Shown one piece after another: positions 37,028-46,476 of a stretch of 64,000 bases of DNA. A model generated the notes under the pieces. The model was not told the origin of the DNA and did not search any database. It was given only the letters and a program-made list of their open reading frames with translations. Position 1 is the stretch's first letter, and the number at the start of each line of letters is the position of its first letter. The DNA lies in NCBI RefSeq assembly GCF_963678975.1, contig NC_089274.1, forward strand, positions 21,599,133-21,663,132, in the 5' to 3' direction. Made by a program: the position numbers and the translations under genes. This DNA is from Dysidea avara (lineage: Eukaryota > Porifera > Demospongiae > Dictyoceratida > Dysideidae).

Positions 37028-37098
37028 ACTTTTTAGTGTGCAAAGTACACTTCATTTTTTAGAGTGTATATGACCCTCCTTAGCTTAAGCAGCTTAAG

Positions 37099-37170
37099 CA
37101 TGCAGTGTGTGCATGTGTGTGTGTGTGTGTGTGTGCGTGCGTGTGTGTGCGTGCGTGTGTGTGTGTGCGC
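37099..37170. repeat. (TG)n microsatellite with CG interruptions
   Basis: TGTGTG tracts interrupted by GTGCGTGCG. Confidence 0.95.
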
Positions 37171-37299
37171 ATATATATTACTACTCTGCCAGCTGATTAG
37201 TTTCAATAGTAAATTGTGAGAATTTGTATTATAGCTCTATAACTATCACTTTGACGCAAGCATTTTCAGATTTGTTAACTGTGCCATCAAGGTATCAAG

Positions 37300-37867
37300 T
37301 CTAGCTGCAAGCATGCAACAACAAACTACAACACATTAGAAACCCCAACAATTTTTCGCTTGGATCTGGAATGCATTACCCAACAATAGATCGTTATCTT
37401 AGCATATATATTTACAATCAAGAAGAAGCTCACAAACTTTTCATTGAAACTTGTTATAATAATGCATGTGCACACATCTATTTTGCTCCCTGTAGCAATT
37501 CAGATGTAAAATAGATAATAAAAAAAAGCTGAACTTCATGGACTTTGTCCCAACATAGTGATACAATAAAATAATTTAAACATGTGAACTTTGAACTTTG
37601 CATATTTGTCCAGGACCAGAAGCTTTAAACGCTTGACTACATAATTATAAATGGTGTGACTGCAACAGACAAAATCAGGACACACATGAGATGCTTGCGC
37701 CTCATACTCGCCTAGGCACTGTTGTAAGTTCTGATCCATAAAATATGAATGCTTCCCATGCAGTTGTGTCAGCATATCAGTATAGAAATACTTTAAATTA
37801 AGTTTAGGTTTCGTGCATAAATTGACAGTGCAATCCAAAGTACAGTGCACACAAGGGGTTACTGGCA
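37300..37867 (+). repeat. direct duplication, right copy
   Basis: Partner of 33217-33705. It contains about 100 bp absent from the left copy (around 37600-37680, GTCCAGGACCAGAAGC). The 3' end TTACTGGCAGTATGAC corresponds to the flank into which the MITE/retrotransposon composite is inserted in the left copy. Confidence 0.85.
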
Positions 37868-38261
37868 GTATGACGCTCATTCCAGCAAGATTTTTATTTT
37901 AATATGGTATAACAGATAAAAAGTACATTTCTCCATCAGAAACACAGCATCTCAGAAGTACCATGCTGCTTTAGCATGCACAGTGCAGAAAGTGTGACAT
38001 TTTCCCTCTGTAAAATGGCACAATTGAATAGTGTTGCTTTTTGACTGTGTGCATGGATTACTCAGTTTGGAATTGCAGTTACTATATAGCTGTGCACTGA
38101 ATTTGTAAATGTGCTGAAACTATAAGGTTTGTTGAACCTCAGTAAATTCGTATGCTTTGTGCATGGTTATAAGCAAACTTCAACTATATATTGTATATAT
38201 ATATCAATTCATATATAATAAGTCATATATAATAAGGCTACCAAGTATATAGTGAGGCATA

Positions 38262-38410
38262 ATTTTTTCACCAACAGAGTAGTTGATTTGTGGAATTCTC
38301 TTCCAGCAGGTGTTATTTCTGCACCAACTGTGGCATTGTTTAAGAAGAATCTTGATGATTTATGGAGAACAAGAAGATATGGGCACTCTCAAAGGCCTGC
38401 GGCCTAGCTT
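38262..38410 (+). mobile_element. LINE ORF2 C-terminal tail
   Basis: The plus strand reads FFTNRVVDLWNSLPAGVIS and then LFKKNLDDLWRTRRYGHSQR before a stop at 38407-38409. This is the signature of the extreme C-terminus of CR1/L2-like ORF2 proteins. Confidence 0.88.
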
Positions 38411-38543
38411 GACAGTCTTGTATTGCCAAGCAATTTTTGTCCATTAATAATTACATAACCAAGTAATAAGAATAATAAGAAATGACGTCATATAATAATA
38501 ATAATAATACGTACATAGCTACTGTAGCTATACATAGAGTGAT

Positions 38544-38948
38544 CTAAAGTATAGTGCATACAGCCACTCTGGTACTGTTACGGACACTAATGTTAAATGG
38601 CTCTTCATTGTGAATGGTACTGGATACTTCGCACGATGCCATTGCTTGACGATCATAAGTTCTTCCACGAATTTCCATACTGTTGATGGTGAGACTGTAA
38701 TCGACGGAAGGAGGTTTACAACATGGACAAGGCATTGCTACCTGCCCAGCTTGTTGCTGGAAGTCATTCAAGGACCAAGCTTCTATGCTCTCTGCCATCT
38801 CAAGTAATGTCTTTATCTTGTCAGGGTTAAACCAGTAGTGTATCGAGCCTTGACCTTCTCTAGTTACCCAGGCGTTTTCCGCGTCATGCTTGAAGTGAGG
38901 AGTGCAAGTTATGGATATTACAGTAACTTGAGACATTATCAGTTGCAA
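38544..38948 (-). CDS. unidentified protein or exon, 134 codons
   Basis: The minus-strand frame is open from a Met at 38948 to a stop at 38544, with base composition richer in GC than the surroundings. It contains FKHDAENAWVTREGQGSIHY, MPCPCCKPPSVDYSLTINS and IHNEEPFNISVRNSTRV, with six cysteines and two N-x-S/T sites. That would suit an extracellular domain, but no signal peptide is seen at this Met. It may be the last exon of a longer gene. I do not recognise the family. Coding status rests on length, composition and lack of repeat signatures only. Confidence 0.4.
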   Translation of the reverse strand: MQLIMSQVTVISITCTPHFKHDAENAWVTREGQGSIHYWFNPDKIKTLLEMAESIEAWSLNDFQQQAGQVAMPCPCCKPPSVDYSLTINSMEIRGRTYDRQAMASCEVSSTIHNEEPFNISVRNSTRVAVCTIL

Positions 38949-39104
38949 ATGTTTCGGTGTGGCCTTTCAGCAGGTGCACTTGAGTCTGGCGTAATGAATC
39001 ATGGTCATCTAGGGGTCAGCTATATATAGCTACTGAGCTATATAGCTACACTGCATAGCTATTCAGGGCAGAGGTTACAGTCCATGCATGTTGCTGAACT
39101 TCGG

Positions 39105-39306
39105 TCGAACGGTGTGCCAAAGTTTAATGTTCCGACCTTAGCTGGTACACTAAACGGTGTGCCAAAGTTTAATGTTCCGACCTTAATGTAATTATATTAA
39201 AATATTTACTGTTAATCTGTAATGTATATAATCATGTGTTTCTTCTTTTTATCATGTAAACAATGATTTACCAGTTTCAACAAAAAAAAAAAAAAAAAAA
39301 AAAAAA
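39105..39306 (+). repeat. 45-bp tandem repeat interrupted by an A-tailed retroposon
   Basis: ACGGTGTGCCAAAGTTTAAT occurs twice at 45-bp spacing (near 39110 and 39154). A third partial unit (ACCTTAGCCGGTACACTAG) lies after an inserted ~120 bp ending in an A-run of about 26 (39281-39306). ACCTTA flanks the insert on both sides, consistent with a short retroposed transcript with a 6-7-bp target duplication. Confidence 0.65.
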
Positions 39307-39560
39307 CCTTAGCCGGTACACTAGCCATAGCTAATTCTCCTCAAACAAGTTGATGTTAATTATGCTACTTCTAAAAACCAGGCGCAATGCAGCTAGCTAA
39401 CTCATCTGGAATTAACCATAGACAGTATATACTACTATGAATTAACCAGCTATGTATTACTACTTTACAATAGGGTAGTTTTGGGTTGTGCAATAATATT
39501 ATTAGCTAATTCTCGTATTTCGTAATTCATGAAATATTCGTAATTCGTTCAATTACGTTG

Positions 39561-40223
39561 TGATGTTTTTCACCCTGACTTTGTGCATGGGAAGCCTGCG
39601 TACTTCGATGTTACTGTACGTTGTCCATTACAAGAATCTCTGTTGGGTCGGTCTGCAGTTTCAGCAGGTGTGGCTGCTGCTAAAGGAGAAGAAGATAAGG
39701 ATGCTCACCATGATGAGCTTGTACAGGCTGCTGGAGGTGTTTTTGTCCCCGGCCCCTGGTGGTAGAGTCCTTGGGTTTGTGGTCTGCTGCTAGTCGTCCT
39801 GTCTTGCAGGATATTGCTTTGAGGACAACCACCAGAAGTGGCATTTCTCGTGGCCTAGCATACCGCCATCTGCTAGAGCAACTCTCTGTTTGTCTGTGGC
39901 GCCACAATTCCCGGACATTTTTACACCTATTTAGCCTGTTGCCTGGCAGTCCTTTGTGGGAGTTGAACTCTGTTTCATGCTCCCACCCCCTGCAGTTTGG
40001 CCAGTAGACTGCAGGGCTTTCTTGTTAAGGCCCCTGTCCGGGGGTTTTGCTGTGTGTATGCTGGTGGTCCATGCGGTGTTTCTGTAGGCCTGTGTAGGCT
40101 CTGTAGGTTTAGCTGCTTTTTCTTTTTTCTGCTTTTTAAATTAAATTAGGTTTAACTTCTAGCTAGAGATCGGGGAGGATGGGAGTGCCATTAGGGCCGG
40201 AATAAAAAAATCATGAAAAAAAA
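39561..40223 (+). mobile_element. 5'-truncated non-LTR retrotransposon encoding restriction-like endonuclease
   Basis: A perfect 10-bp target duplication AATTACGTTG (39551-39560, 40224-40233) bounds a 663-bp insert ending in an A-rich tail. The plus-strand reading is HPDFVHGKPAYFDVTVRCPL, then EEDKDAHHDELVQAAGG and, after a one-base slip near 39755, VVESLGLWSA, YRHLLEQLSVCLW and LPGSPLWEL. This is the C-terminal PD-(D/E)XK nuclease region of a second, different RLE-type retroelement. The position after FDV holds T rather than K. It lacks the reverse transcriptase: a typical dead-on-arrival copy. Confidence 0.9.
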
Positions 40224-40369
40224 AATTACGTTGCTATGCACTGCTAATAATAATAATAATATAGATTTAATGTACATACCTCCATAAGTGGAGTATAATC
40301 GTACATATCTGAATCACAATTATGATTGTGTGTGAATGTATATTAACATTATTTGTTGTCAGTTAATTA

Positions 40370-40754
40370 GGCCACTCCAATTGGTAATTATGTTTCTGGT
40401 CCACCGCCCGCATCCTTTTTTACAGAAAGTGAAATTTCAGAAATGCATGGGGAATAGCTATGCCCGCATCAGATTTTCGACAAAGCTGGATTTCAGAAAC
40501 AAATATTGGGCTGCTATTAACATGCTAAATCTAACTGCTTACGTCTTACTATACGTCTTTTATCAGTGAAAACCTACAAGAAATGAGCATAGTGCTTAGT
40601 ACGGATCGATATACTGTAATAAAACAGTCAGAAAATCGCAAAAATACTCTAATTGAGCAGTCACTTCAGTATTGCTTTGTTGCTGAATTCCGCCCGCCCG
40701 CATCTAAAATTAAACTTCAGATGGCCAGAAACATAAAAACAAATTGGAGTGGCC
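40370..40754 (+). mobile_element. PIF/Harbinger-like MITE, GGCCACTCC family, copy b
   Basis: This 385-bp element has ends GGCCACTCCAATTGG and CAAATTGGAGTGGCC, with TTA on both sides (40367-40369, 40755-40757). It is nearly identical by eye to 44281-44639, which lacks two short internal segments. Confidence 0.92.
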
Positions 40755-40809
40755 TTACAAGTGTGTGCATGTGTGTGTGTGCAAGTTGGCTTGAAAATTC
40801 AAGTTTCCA

Positions 40810-42060
40810 CTGAGTATTGATTGATAACATCTCCTGGCAAAGTATTCCAAAGTTTAATCGATGATGGCATATATGCTAAGGAAGCGTTCGTTAAACAAAC
40901 CGCTTTTACCAACATATTACGCACAAAACTATCTTCTAAACTGTTTTATAGTGTGACTAACGTGTTTTTTCCCACAAATTCTCTCGACAAAGCATCAAAG
41001 CTGCTCTTCATTTTCGTTCGCGTACGTAAGGGATACGCCCCCTTTCAACTCGAAGCGATAGGCTATTCCTGGTAGTGTACGAGGCCTGAACCGTTGTTTT
41101 TCAGTTGCTAAATGCCTGAAAACCTCAAGGGGAAGGTAGTCTGAGGAAAGTCACCACACCCGTATTTCAGTCCGCCGAAAAGAAACCACCTCAGAGCAAA
41201 GTTCACCTGTGCAGAAGTTTAATACAGACTTCATTTCACTTTTACTTCTTAAAAAGCTGCTTTTACCGTTATTAAACGATTTTGCTCACGTGGATGCGTA
41301 CGGACAAACATAGATAGGTAGATAGGTACACACACACACTTTTACGAAAACAATTTCAGTAAACCAGGCGCACGCCCACAGCCGGCCGAAGCGCGTGCGC
41401 CTGGTTTAAAAAAAATTTATCACGTGATATTTGTACTAAGACTTGTGATTATTATTATTAAATACGGGTAAAGGCAAAGCCTGTATACCCGATCAATGCA
41501 TTAACATTATACAAAAACTAAATCTAAAATATTATCTAACAGCGATTTAAAAGTGTTAATTGAAGTACTTTCTACAACAGAGGTAGCTAGCTAATAATAG
41601 GTAAACTGTTCCAATCATTGATCACTCTATTCATAAAGTAATTTGATCTGCAAATAATCTTAAATGTTGCTTAAACAACTGGTGCCCCCTGGTAGTAGTA
41701 GAAGTAGTGGAGTAGGTGTATAGATTAGTAAAGTCAGAGCTGAAGTAGTCATTAAGAATTTTGTATAGAAAAATTAGATCACCCTTCTGGCATCTATATA
41801 ACAGTGATACAACAGGATAGTAGTGACAGCCTCTCAGTATAGTGTGTCATGTAATGATGGGAGGAGACGAGTAGCTCTATGTTGTACCTTTTCAACCTTT
41901 CTCTGATCAAGGGTAAATAGTGGTCCCCATATGGCATTGCTGTATTCCAAGATGGGTTGAACTAGTGTGGTAAACAACTTAGACAACATATCCGAGTCAA
42001 ACTATTCAAAAGATTTCTTGATCATACCAAGTATTCGATTAGCTTTGGTTGTAACATCAC
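40810..42060 (-). mobile_element. LINE C-terminal remnants, two pieces
   Basis: The minus strand at 40998-40810 contains SSIKLWNTLPGDVINQ, a LINE C-terminus. A second piece at 42060-41490 contains TKANRILGMIKKSFE, then WGPLFTLDQRKVEKVQHRAT and YRCQKGDLIFLYKILND. These are the post-catalytic segments of a CR1/L2-like ORF2. Both are decayed. Confidence 0.82.
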
Positions 42061-42109
42061 ATCAGGTCAATGCTGAAAAAGTTTCAATTTTTATGTTGAG
42101 TGCAATTAA

Positions 42110-43440
42110 TAATTGAAGCATGGTATGCATATACTGTAGCATTAACTAAGCTGGAGCATTACTTATTATTGACCTGATGTGATGTTTTAAGTCAGCGGCT
42201 GTCTTTTTGACATCGTGCCACTTGCTGGTGGAATAAGTTACCATTTGAAGTGCCCCACAAGCAATTTGTCACTTTAACGAAGACCCACTGTATGACTAAT
42301 AATAGTTAATTTGTGTATTATTTAAATGTATTGCTTTGTATGTGTCATGTCTTGTATGTTTTCAGTTTTGTACTTGCGTATTTGTATGTGTCTCAGTGTA
42401 CTCTGATGTGGAAGAACGGCTATGCCGAATGTCATGAGTTTAAACAAAAAAATCAAATCAGAGATTATCTCTTTGATGTGATGTTCAACTGCATGTGCTA
42501 AGTATGTCAAGCTAGGGAGTCTAGGGGCATGCTCCCTTAAGGAAAATTTTGATAATATATGCTTTGAAATGGCATGTGGAGGCTATTTTTTAATTGTAAC
42601 TGCTAATACATGATATGCATGATCAATTGATTTAAATGATTTAGACCAAGCAGTGTAATGAGAACAGTGGCTATAATCTGTACTGAATGTTCTATTAGAG
42701 TATATTACGATGACTGCTCTATTAGAGTATCTCGATCTTTTTACAAATTCAAGTAGCTGAAAAGTTATCCATCCAATGCCGGACGGTGTCAACATGGGTT
42801 CTGGCCCTGCTTAGTACTACAGCCATAGATTCTATTGAGTATGATACAGTAATGCTGTCTAGTATCTAGTAACGTTTGAGTAGAAAATTCGGGGTGCCAA
42901 AACTCAGGCCTGCTCAGCCTGTTCAGTTGTGCATTTTTTACCGAGGCAACTGCCTCGGTTGCCTCAATGGTAGCTACGCCACTGATGTTTTATAAAATGT
43001 TTTATGTCAAATCTGGTCTATAAAATATTCCTTCCCTATTAAATGGATGCGAAAAATCAACATTCTGCATCATTTCCAGCTCTTTTTTTCATATAAATAT
43101 GGATGTACTGATGCATGAAAGCTCTATTAGAGTATAGCTACTTGATTTCCCTATGTACTTGACCAAGAGTTAAAAATTATGGTACCATAATTATTAGACT
43201 GTATCAGAGTCTCTCAACCTAATTTTAAAATGTCAAGAGGGTTCATGCCCCCTCTGTAGAGTCTTCCCTGGGAGATGCTGAATGTAAGTTTTTCTTTCAA
43301 AATTTTGTGCTGCATATTTAATCTCAAAAGACTATATATATAACTGTGCATGGGAGCATGCTACAGATATCCCCCCATGCACACACATACACACCTTGTG
43401 AAATTCACAGTAAACTTACAGACTTATAAAAAAACTCTGC
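42110..43440. other. non-coding interval with dispersed motif copies
   Basis: No supported gene. Paired TCTATTAGAGTAT motifs occur at about 42690 and 42716, and one at about 43121, without recognisable element ends. Confidence 0.4.
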
Positions 43441-43450
43441 ATGTCAGCCT

Positions 43451-43835
43451 GCATGTTAGTGATTCCTGAACATTTGTGATCTCCAAAGCTAATTGGACAC
43501 TGGCTATTATTCGGAAGACCTTTCATTTCACAGATAACCACATGTTTGTTACTCTTTACAAGTCCTTGGTAAGACCAGTGATTGAGTATGGTAATGTTTA
43601 ATACCATATGTATATTTTGTACCGTAAGCATATGGTGGTATGTAGTTACCATATGCGTACGGTACAAAATACGCATATGGTATTGAACATTACGTACCAT
43701 ACTCAATCACTGGTCTTACCAAGGACTTGTAAAGAGTAACAAACATGTGGTTATCTGTGAAATGAAAGGTCTTCTGAATAATAGCCAGTGTCCGATTAGC
43801 TTTAGATCACAAATTTTCAGGAATCACTAACATGC
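43451..43835. repeat. head-to-head inverted duplication of a LINE fragment
   Basis: Arms 43451-43635 and 43649-43835 are reverse complements with few differences by eye, separated by about 13 bp. The left arm (plus strand) reads ANWTLAIIRKTFHFT and TLYKSLVRPVIEYGN, the conserved LINE ORF2 segment after the catalytic core; the right arm repeats it on the minus strand. A giant hairpin could form. Confidence 0.92.
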
Positions 43836-43844
43836 AGGGGCTAA

Positions 43845-44060
43845 AAAAGGGGCTAGTTGTGGCCAAAAAGCTAGTTGTGAATGACTTTTGGCTAGTTGTA
43901 AAAGTCAGACTAAATAGCAAGCTGCACCAGTACAGAAAAGAATGAAGTCAAAAATTACATACATGTTCACATGTCTAGAGGGATTTGACTAAAACTACCT
44001 CAAGATCCAGTCTTGAGGTTGCCATTTTCAAAAATTTTCCACTTGTGGTGCAACTTATAG
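43845..44060. repeat. repeat, inverted relative to 49930-50165
   Basis: GGGGCTAGTTGTGGCCAAAA to CCACTTGTGGTGCAAC is matched in reverse at 49930-50165 (TTTTTGGCCACAACTATATA). Non-coding. Confidence 0.75.
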
Positions 44061-44097
44061 ATATTATTTTGTACCAGTTGTACCGTACGCGTACTGT

Positions 44098-44105
44098 CCC
44101 CCCCC

Positions 44106-44149
<44 letters not shown>
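44098..44149. repeat. C-run plus (AC)n
   Basis: About 25 consecutive C followed by about 13 AC units. Confidence 0.97.
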
Positions 44150-44154
<5 letters not shown>

Positions 44155-44280
44155 ACCTGGTGAAATTCACAGTAAACATACAGACTTAAAACTCTACATG
44201 TCAGCCTGCATGTTAGCAGTGGCTAAAAAACTAATTTTTACAACCAGCCCAAACCTGTAGAGACCGCGGGAGAGAGGTTA

Positions 44281-44639
44281 GGCCACTCCAATTGGTAATT
44301 ATGTTTCTGGTCCACCGCCCGCATCCTTTTTTACAGAAAGTGAAATTTCAGAAATGCATGGGGAATATGCCCGCATCAGATTTTCGACAAAGCTGGATTT
44401 CAGAAACAAATATTGGGCTGCTATTAACATGCTAAATCTAACAGCTTACGTCTTACTATACGTCTTTTATCAGTGAAAACCTACAAGAAATGAGCATAGT
44501 GCTTAGTACGGGTCAGAAAATCGCAAAAATACTCTAATTGAGCAGTCACTTCAGTATTGCTTTGTTGCTGAATTCCGCCCGCCCGCATCTAAAATTAAAC
44601 TTCAGATGACCAGAAACATAAAAACAAATTGGAGTGGCC
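44281..44639 (+). mobile_element. PIF/Harbinger-like MITE, GGCCACTCC family, copy c
   Basis: This 359-bp element is flanked by TTA (44278-44280, 44640-44642). The ends and interior match 40370-40754. Both this and the next element interrupt a unit whose sister copy at 49540-49920 lacks them. Confidence 0.92.
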
Positions 44640-44707
44640 TTAGCTATAAACAAAATTTTCTTTGTGTTCCGTTGAATTACATATATATTTCGTATTTTGT
44701 GTTCCAT

Positions 44708-45988
44708 CAGGGGCGGATCCAGACTTATAGAAAGGGGGGGGTCAAAAATGAACTGAGGCACTACATTGTCTCTGGTTTGATAGAGCAGTTTCAAAACCAT
44801 GGTAACCAAAAATTACGCAATGGACACACCCAAATCGCCATGTTTTTGTACCAGACTGTTTCATGTTGCAAGTTGAATTCTTCGCTAAATTCATGCCAAG
44901 ATTATTAATACGTAAGGAAAAGAGATGCCAGTGATAGAATAAAGTATGTAGGTGAGTTATTACGCATTAAAAGATCCGTACTGCCTCCCAACAGGGCAGT
45001 TTCGTAGGAAGGAGAAATGCGTAAAGATGGATTTGGCCAAATTGCGACCTATTCACCGCCCAAAGGTGGTTAAAACTAGGGGAAACCTGCAGTATAGGTC
45101 TTTATCCAGCACCACAGCATCGTACAGCCACATCGAGCTATCCCCGAGTTAGCCAGAATCGCTCATGTGCTGGGATTCCCACTTCGTGTGAAAAAGCAGA
45201 CAGCAAAATAAGACCGCTCAAGTTTAACTGATGGTTGATTTCGACAATAAAACTTAACTCCAGCAAAATTCACCACTAAGAGTCTTCTTTTGCTGGCGTT
45301 TTATCACAGTTTGGTAGTACGCCATTACCGGTCTCGTGCCTTTCAGGAGCTCTGGCTAATCCTGGGATAGCTGGATGTGGCTGTACGCTGCTGTGGTGCT
45401 GGGTAAAGACGTATACTGTAAGTTTTCCCTAGTTTTAACCACCTTTGGGCGGTGAATAGGTCGTAATTTGGCCAAATCCATTTTTACGCATTTCTCTTTC
45501 CTTCGAAACTGCCCTGTTGGGAGGCAGTACGTATCTTTTAATGCCTAATAACTCACCTGCACATTTTATTCTATCATTGGCATCTATTTTACTCACGTAT
45601 TAATAAGTCTTGGCATGGATTTAGCGAGGAATTCAACTTGCAACATCTAGCAATCTGGTACAAAAACATGGCGATTTGGGTGTGGTCCATTGCGTAATTT
45701 TTGGTTACCATGGTTTTGAAACTGCTCTATAAGGTGAGACCAAAAAAAAAAAAAAAAAAAAAAAAAAGGTCACAGCCAGCTGACAATAGCTGCCCACCTC
45801 ACCACCCACGCATTTATAGCTGATAAAGTACATAAAAATCCTTAAATAGCTCACTACACTCTGTTCTAATACTGTGACTGCTTTATTAGAGTGACTGCTC
45901 TATTAGAGTATCTCGATCTTGGTATACTAAAAATTTTTGGAGGGGGGGTCAAGAGCCCCCTTTGACCCCCCCCCCTGTATCCGCCCCT
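44708..45988. mobile_element. large hAT-like foldback element
   Basis: Termini CAGGGGCGGATCCAG and TGTATCCGCCCCTG bound 1281 bp. The flanks TGTTCCAT and TGCTCCAC are an imperfect 8-bp TSD, and the sister locus at 49.68 kb has TGTTCTAT uninterrupted. Inside, arms of about 360 bp (44778-45140 and 45377-45731) are reverse complements around a ~235-bp centre. The right side carries GACC-A(26)-GGTC and the TCTATTAGAGTAT pair of the 19663/23262 family. The interior is non-coding. Confidence 0.88.
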
Positions 45989-46383
45989 GTGCTCCACGTT
46001 GTCACGATTGTTGTGTAGCAAAATGTCAGTGAAGGGAATGATTGAATCAGGGGAGTGTGGGAGCATATTTACTTAGTTGAAACATAAACTTGTGGTAAGA
46101 TTGAATCTGTAAGCAATCTGACATAAGTGACTGAGATCTGGACGAGGATCTGGAACTAGGAAATAGCAAACAAACTTACAGTGACGTACAAGTCAATTCT
46201 TTATTGTTTTATAAGATTTTTTATATATATCAATAGTGAACTGTGAAAGTGACCATATGCATATGGTGTAGAACATGTGTCAATATATACTCACGGTGTG
46301 GCGCGCTGGCTTCTTGGCCGCTGACACAATACCGTGTATCTTGATAAATTACTTATACGTAAGAAAACGTACTCTCATCGAGT

Positions 46384-46440
46384 CACGTGACATTTGGCCA
46401 TGCAGCCGAGTTCATGCAGCTATTTAGAGGGTGGTATAAG
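46384..46440 (+). promoter_or_regulatory. putative core promoter of lipocalin B
   Basis: CACGTG (46384-46389) lies 93 bp and TATAAG (46435-46440) 42 bp upstream of the ATG at 46477, echoing gene A. Confidence 0.55.
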
Positions 46441-46476
46441 AGTAGGTACGTAGTTTAAATCCATTCCAAGCTCGCA

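Larger units (their letters stand above)
33706..37066. mobile_element. ~95-bp palindromic MITE split by a retrotransposon
   Basis: The left part (33706-33739) starts CACTCTGAAAAATAAAGTGT; the right part (37006-37066) ends in the reverse complement CACTTCATTTTTTAGAGTG. Both parts contain TGACACCAAA in inverted orientation next to the insertion point. Removing 33740-36996 and one copy of CAAAACAGC restores a near-palindrome of about 95 bp. Confidence 0.82.

Noticed and set aside
33706-37066. A new class of reverse-transcriptase element with terminal inverted repeats
   Set aside because: The 9-bp direct duplication CAAAACAGC beside an A-tail shows a target-primed retrotransposon inside a palindromic MITE. 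The inverted ends belong to the MITE.
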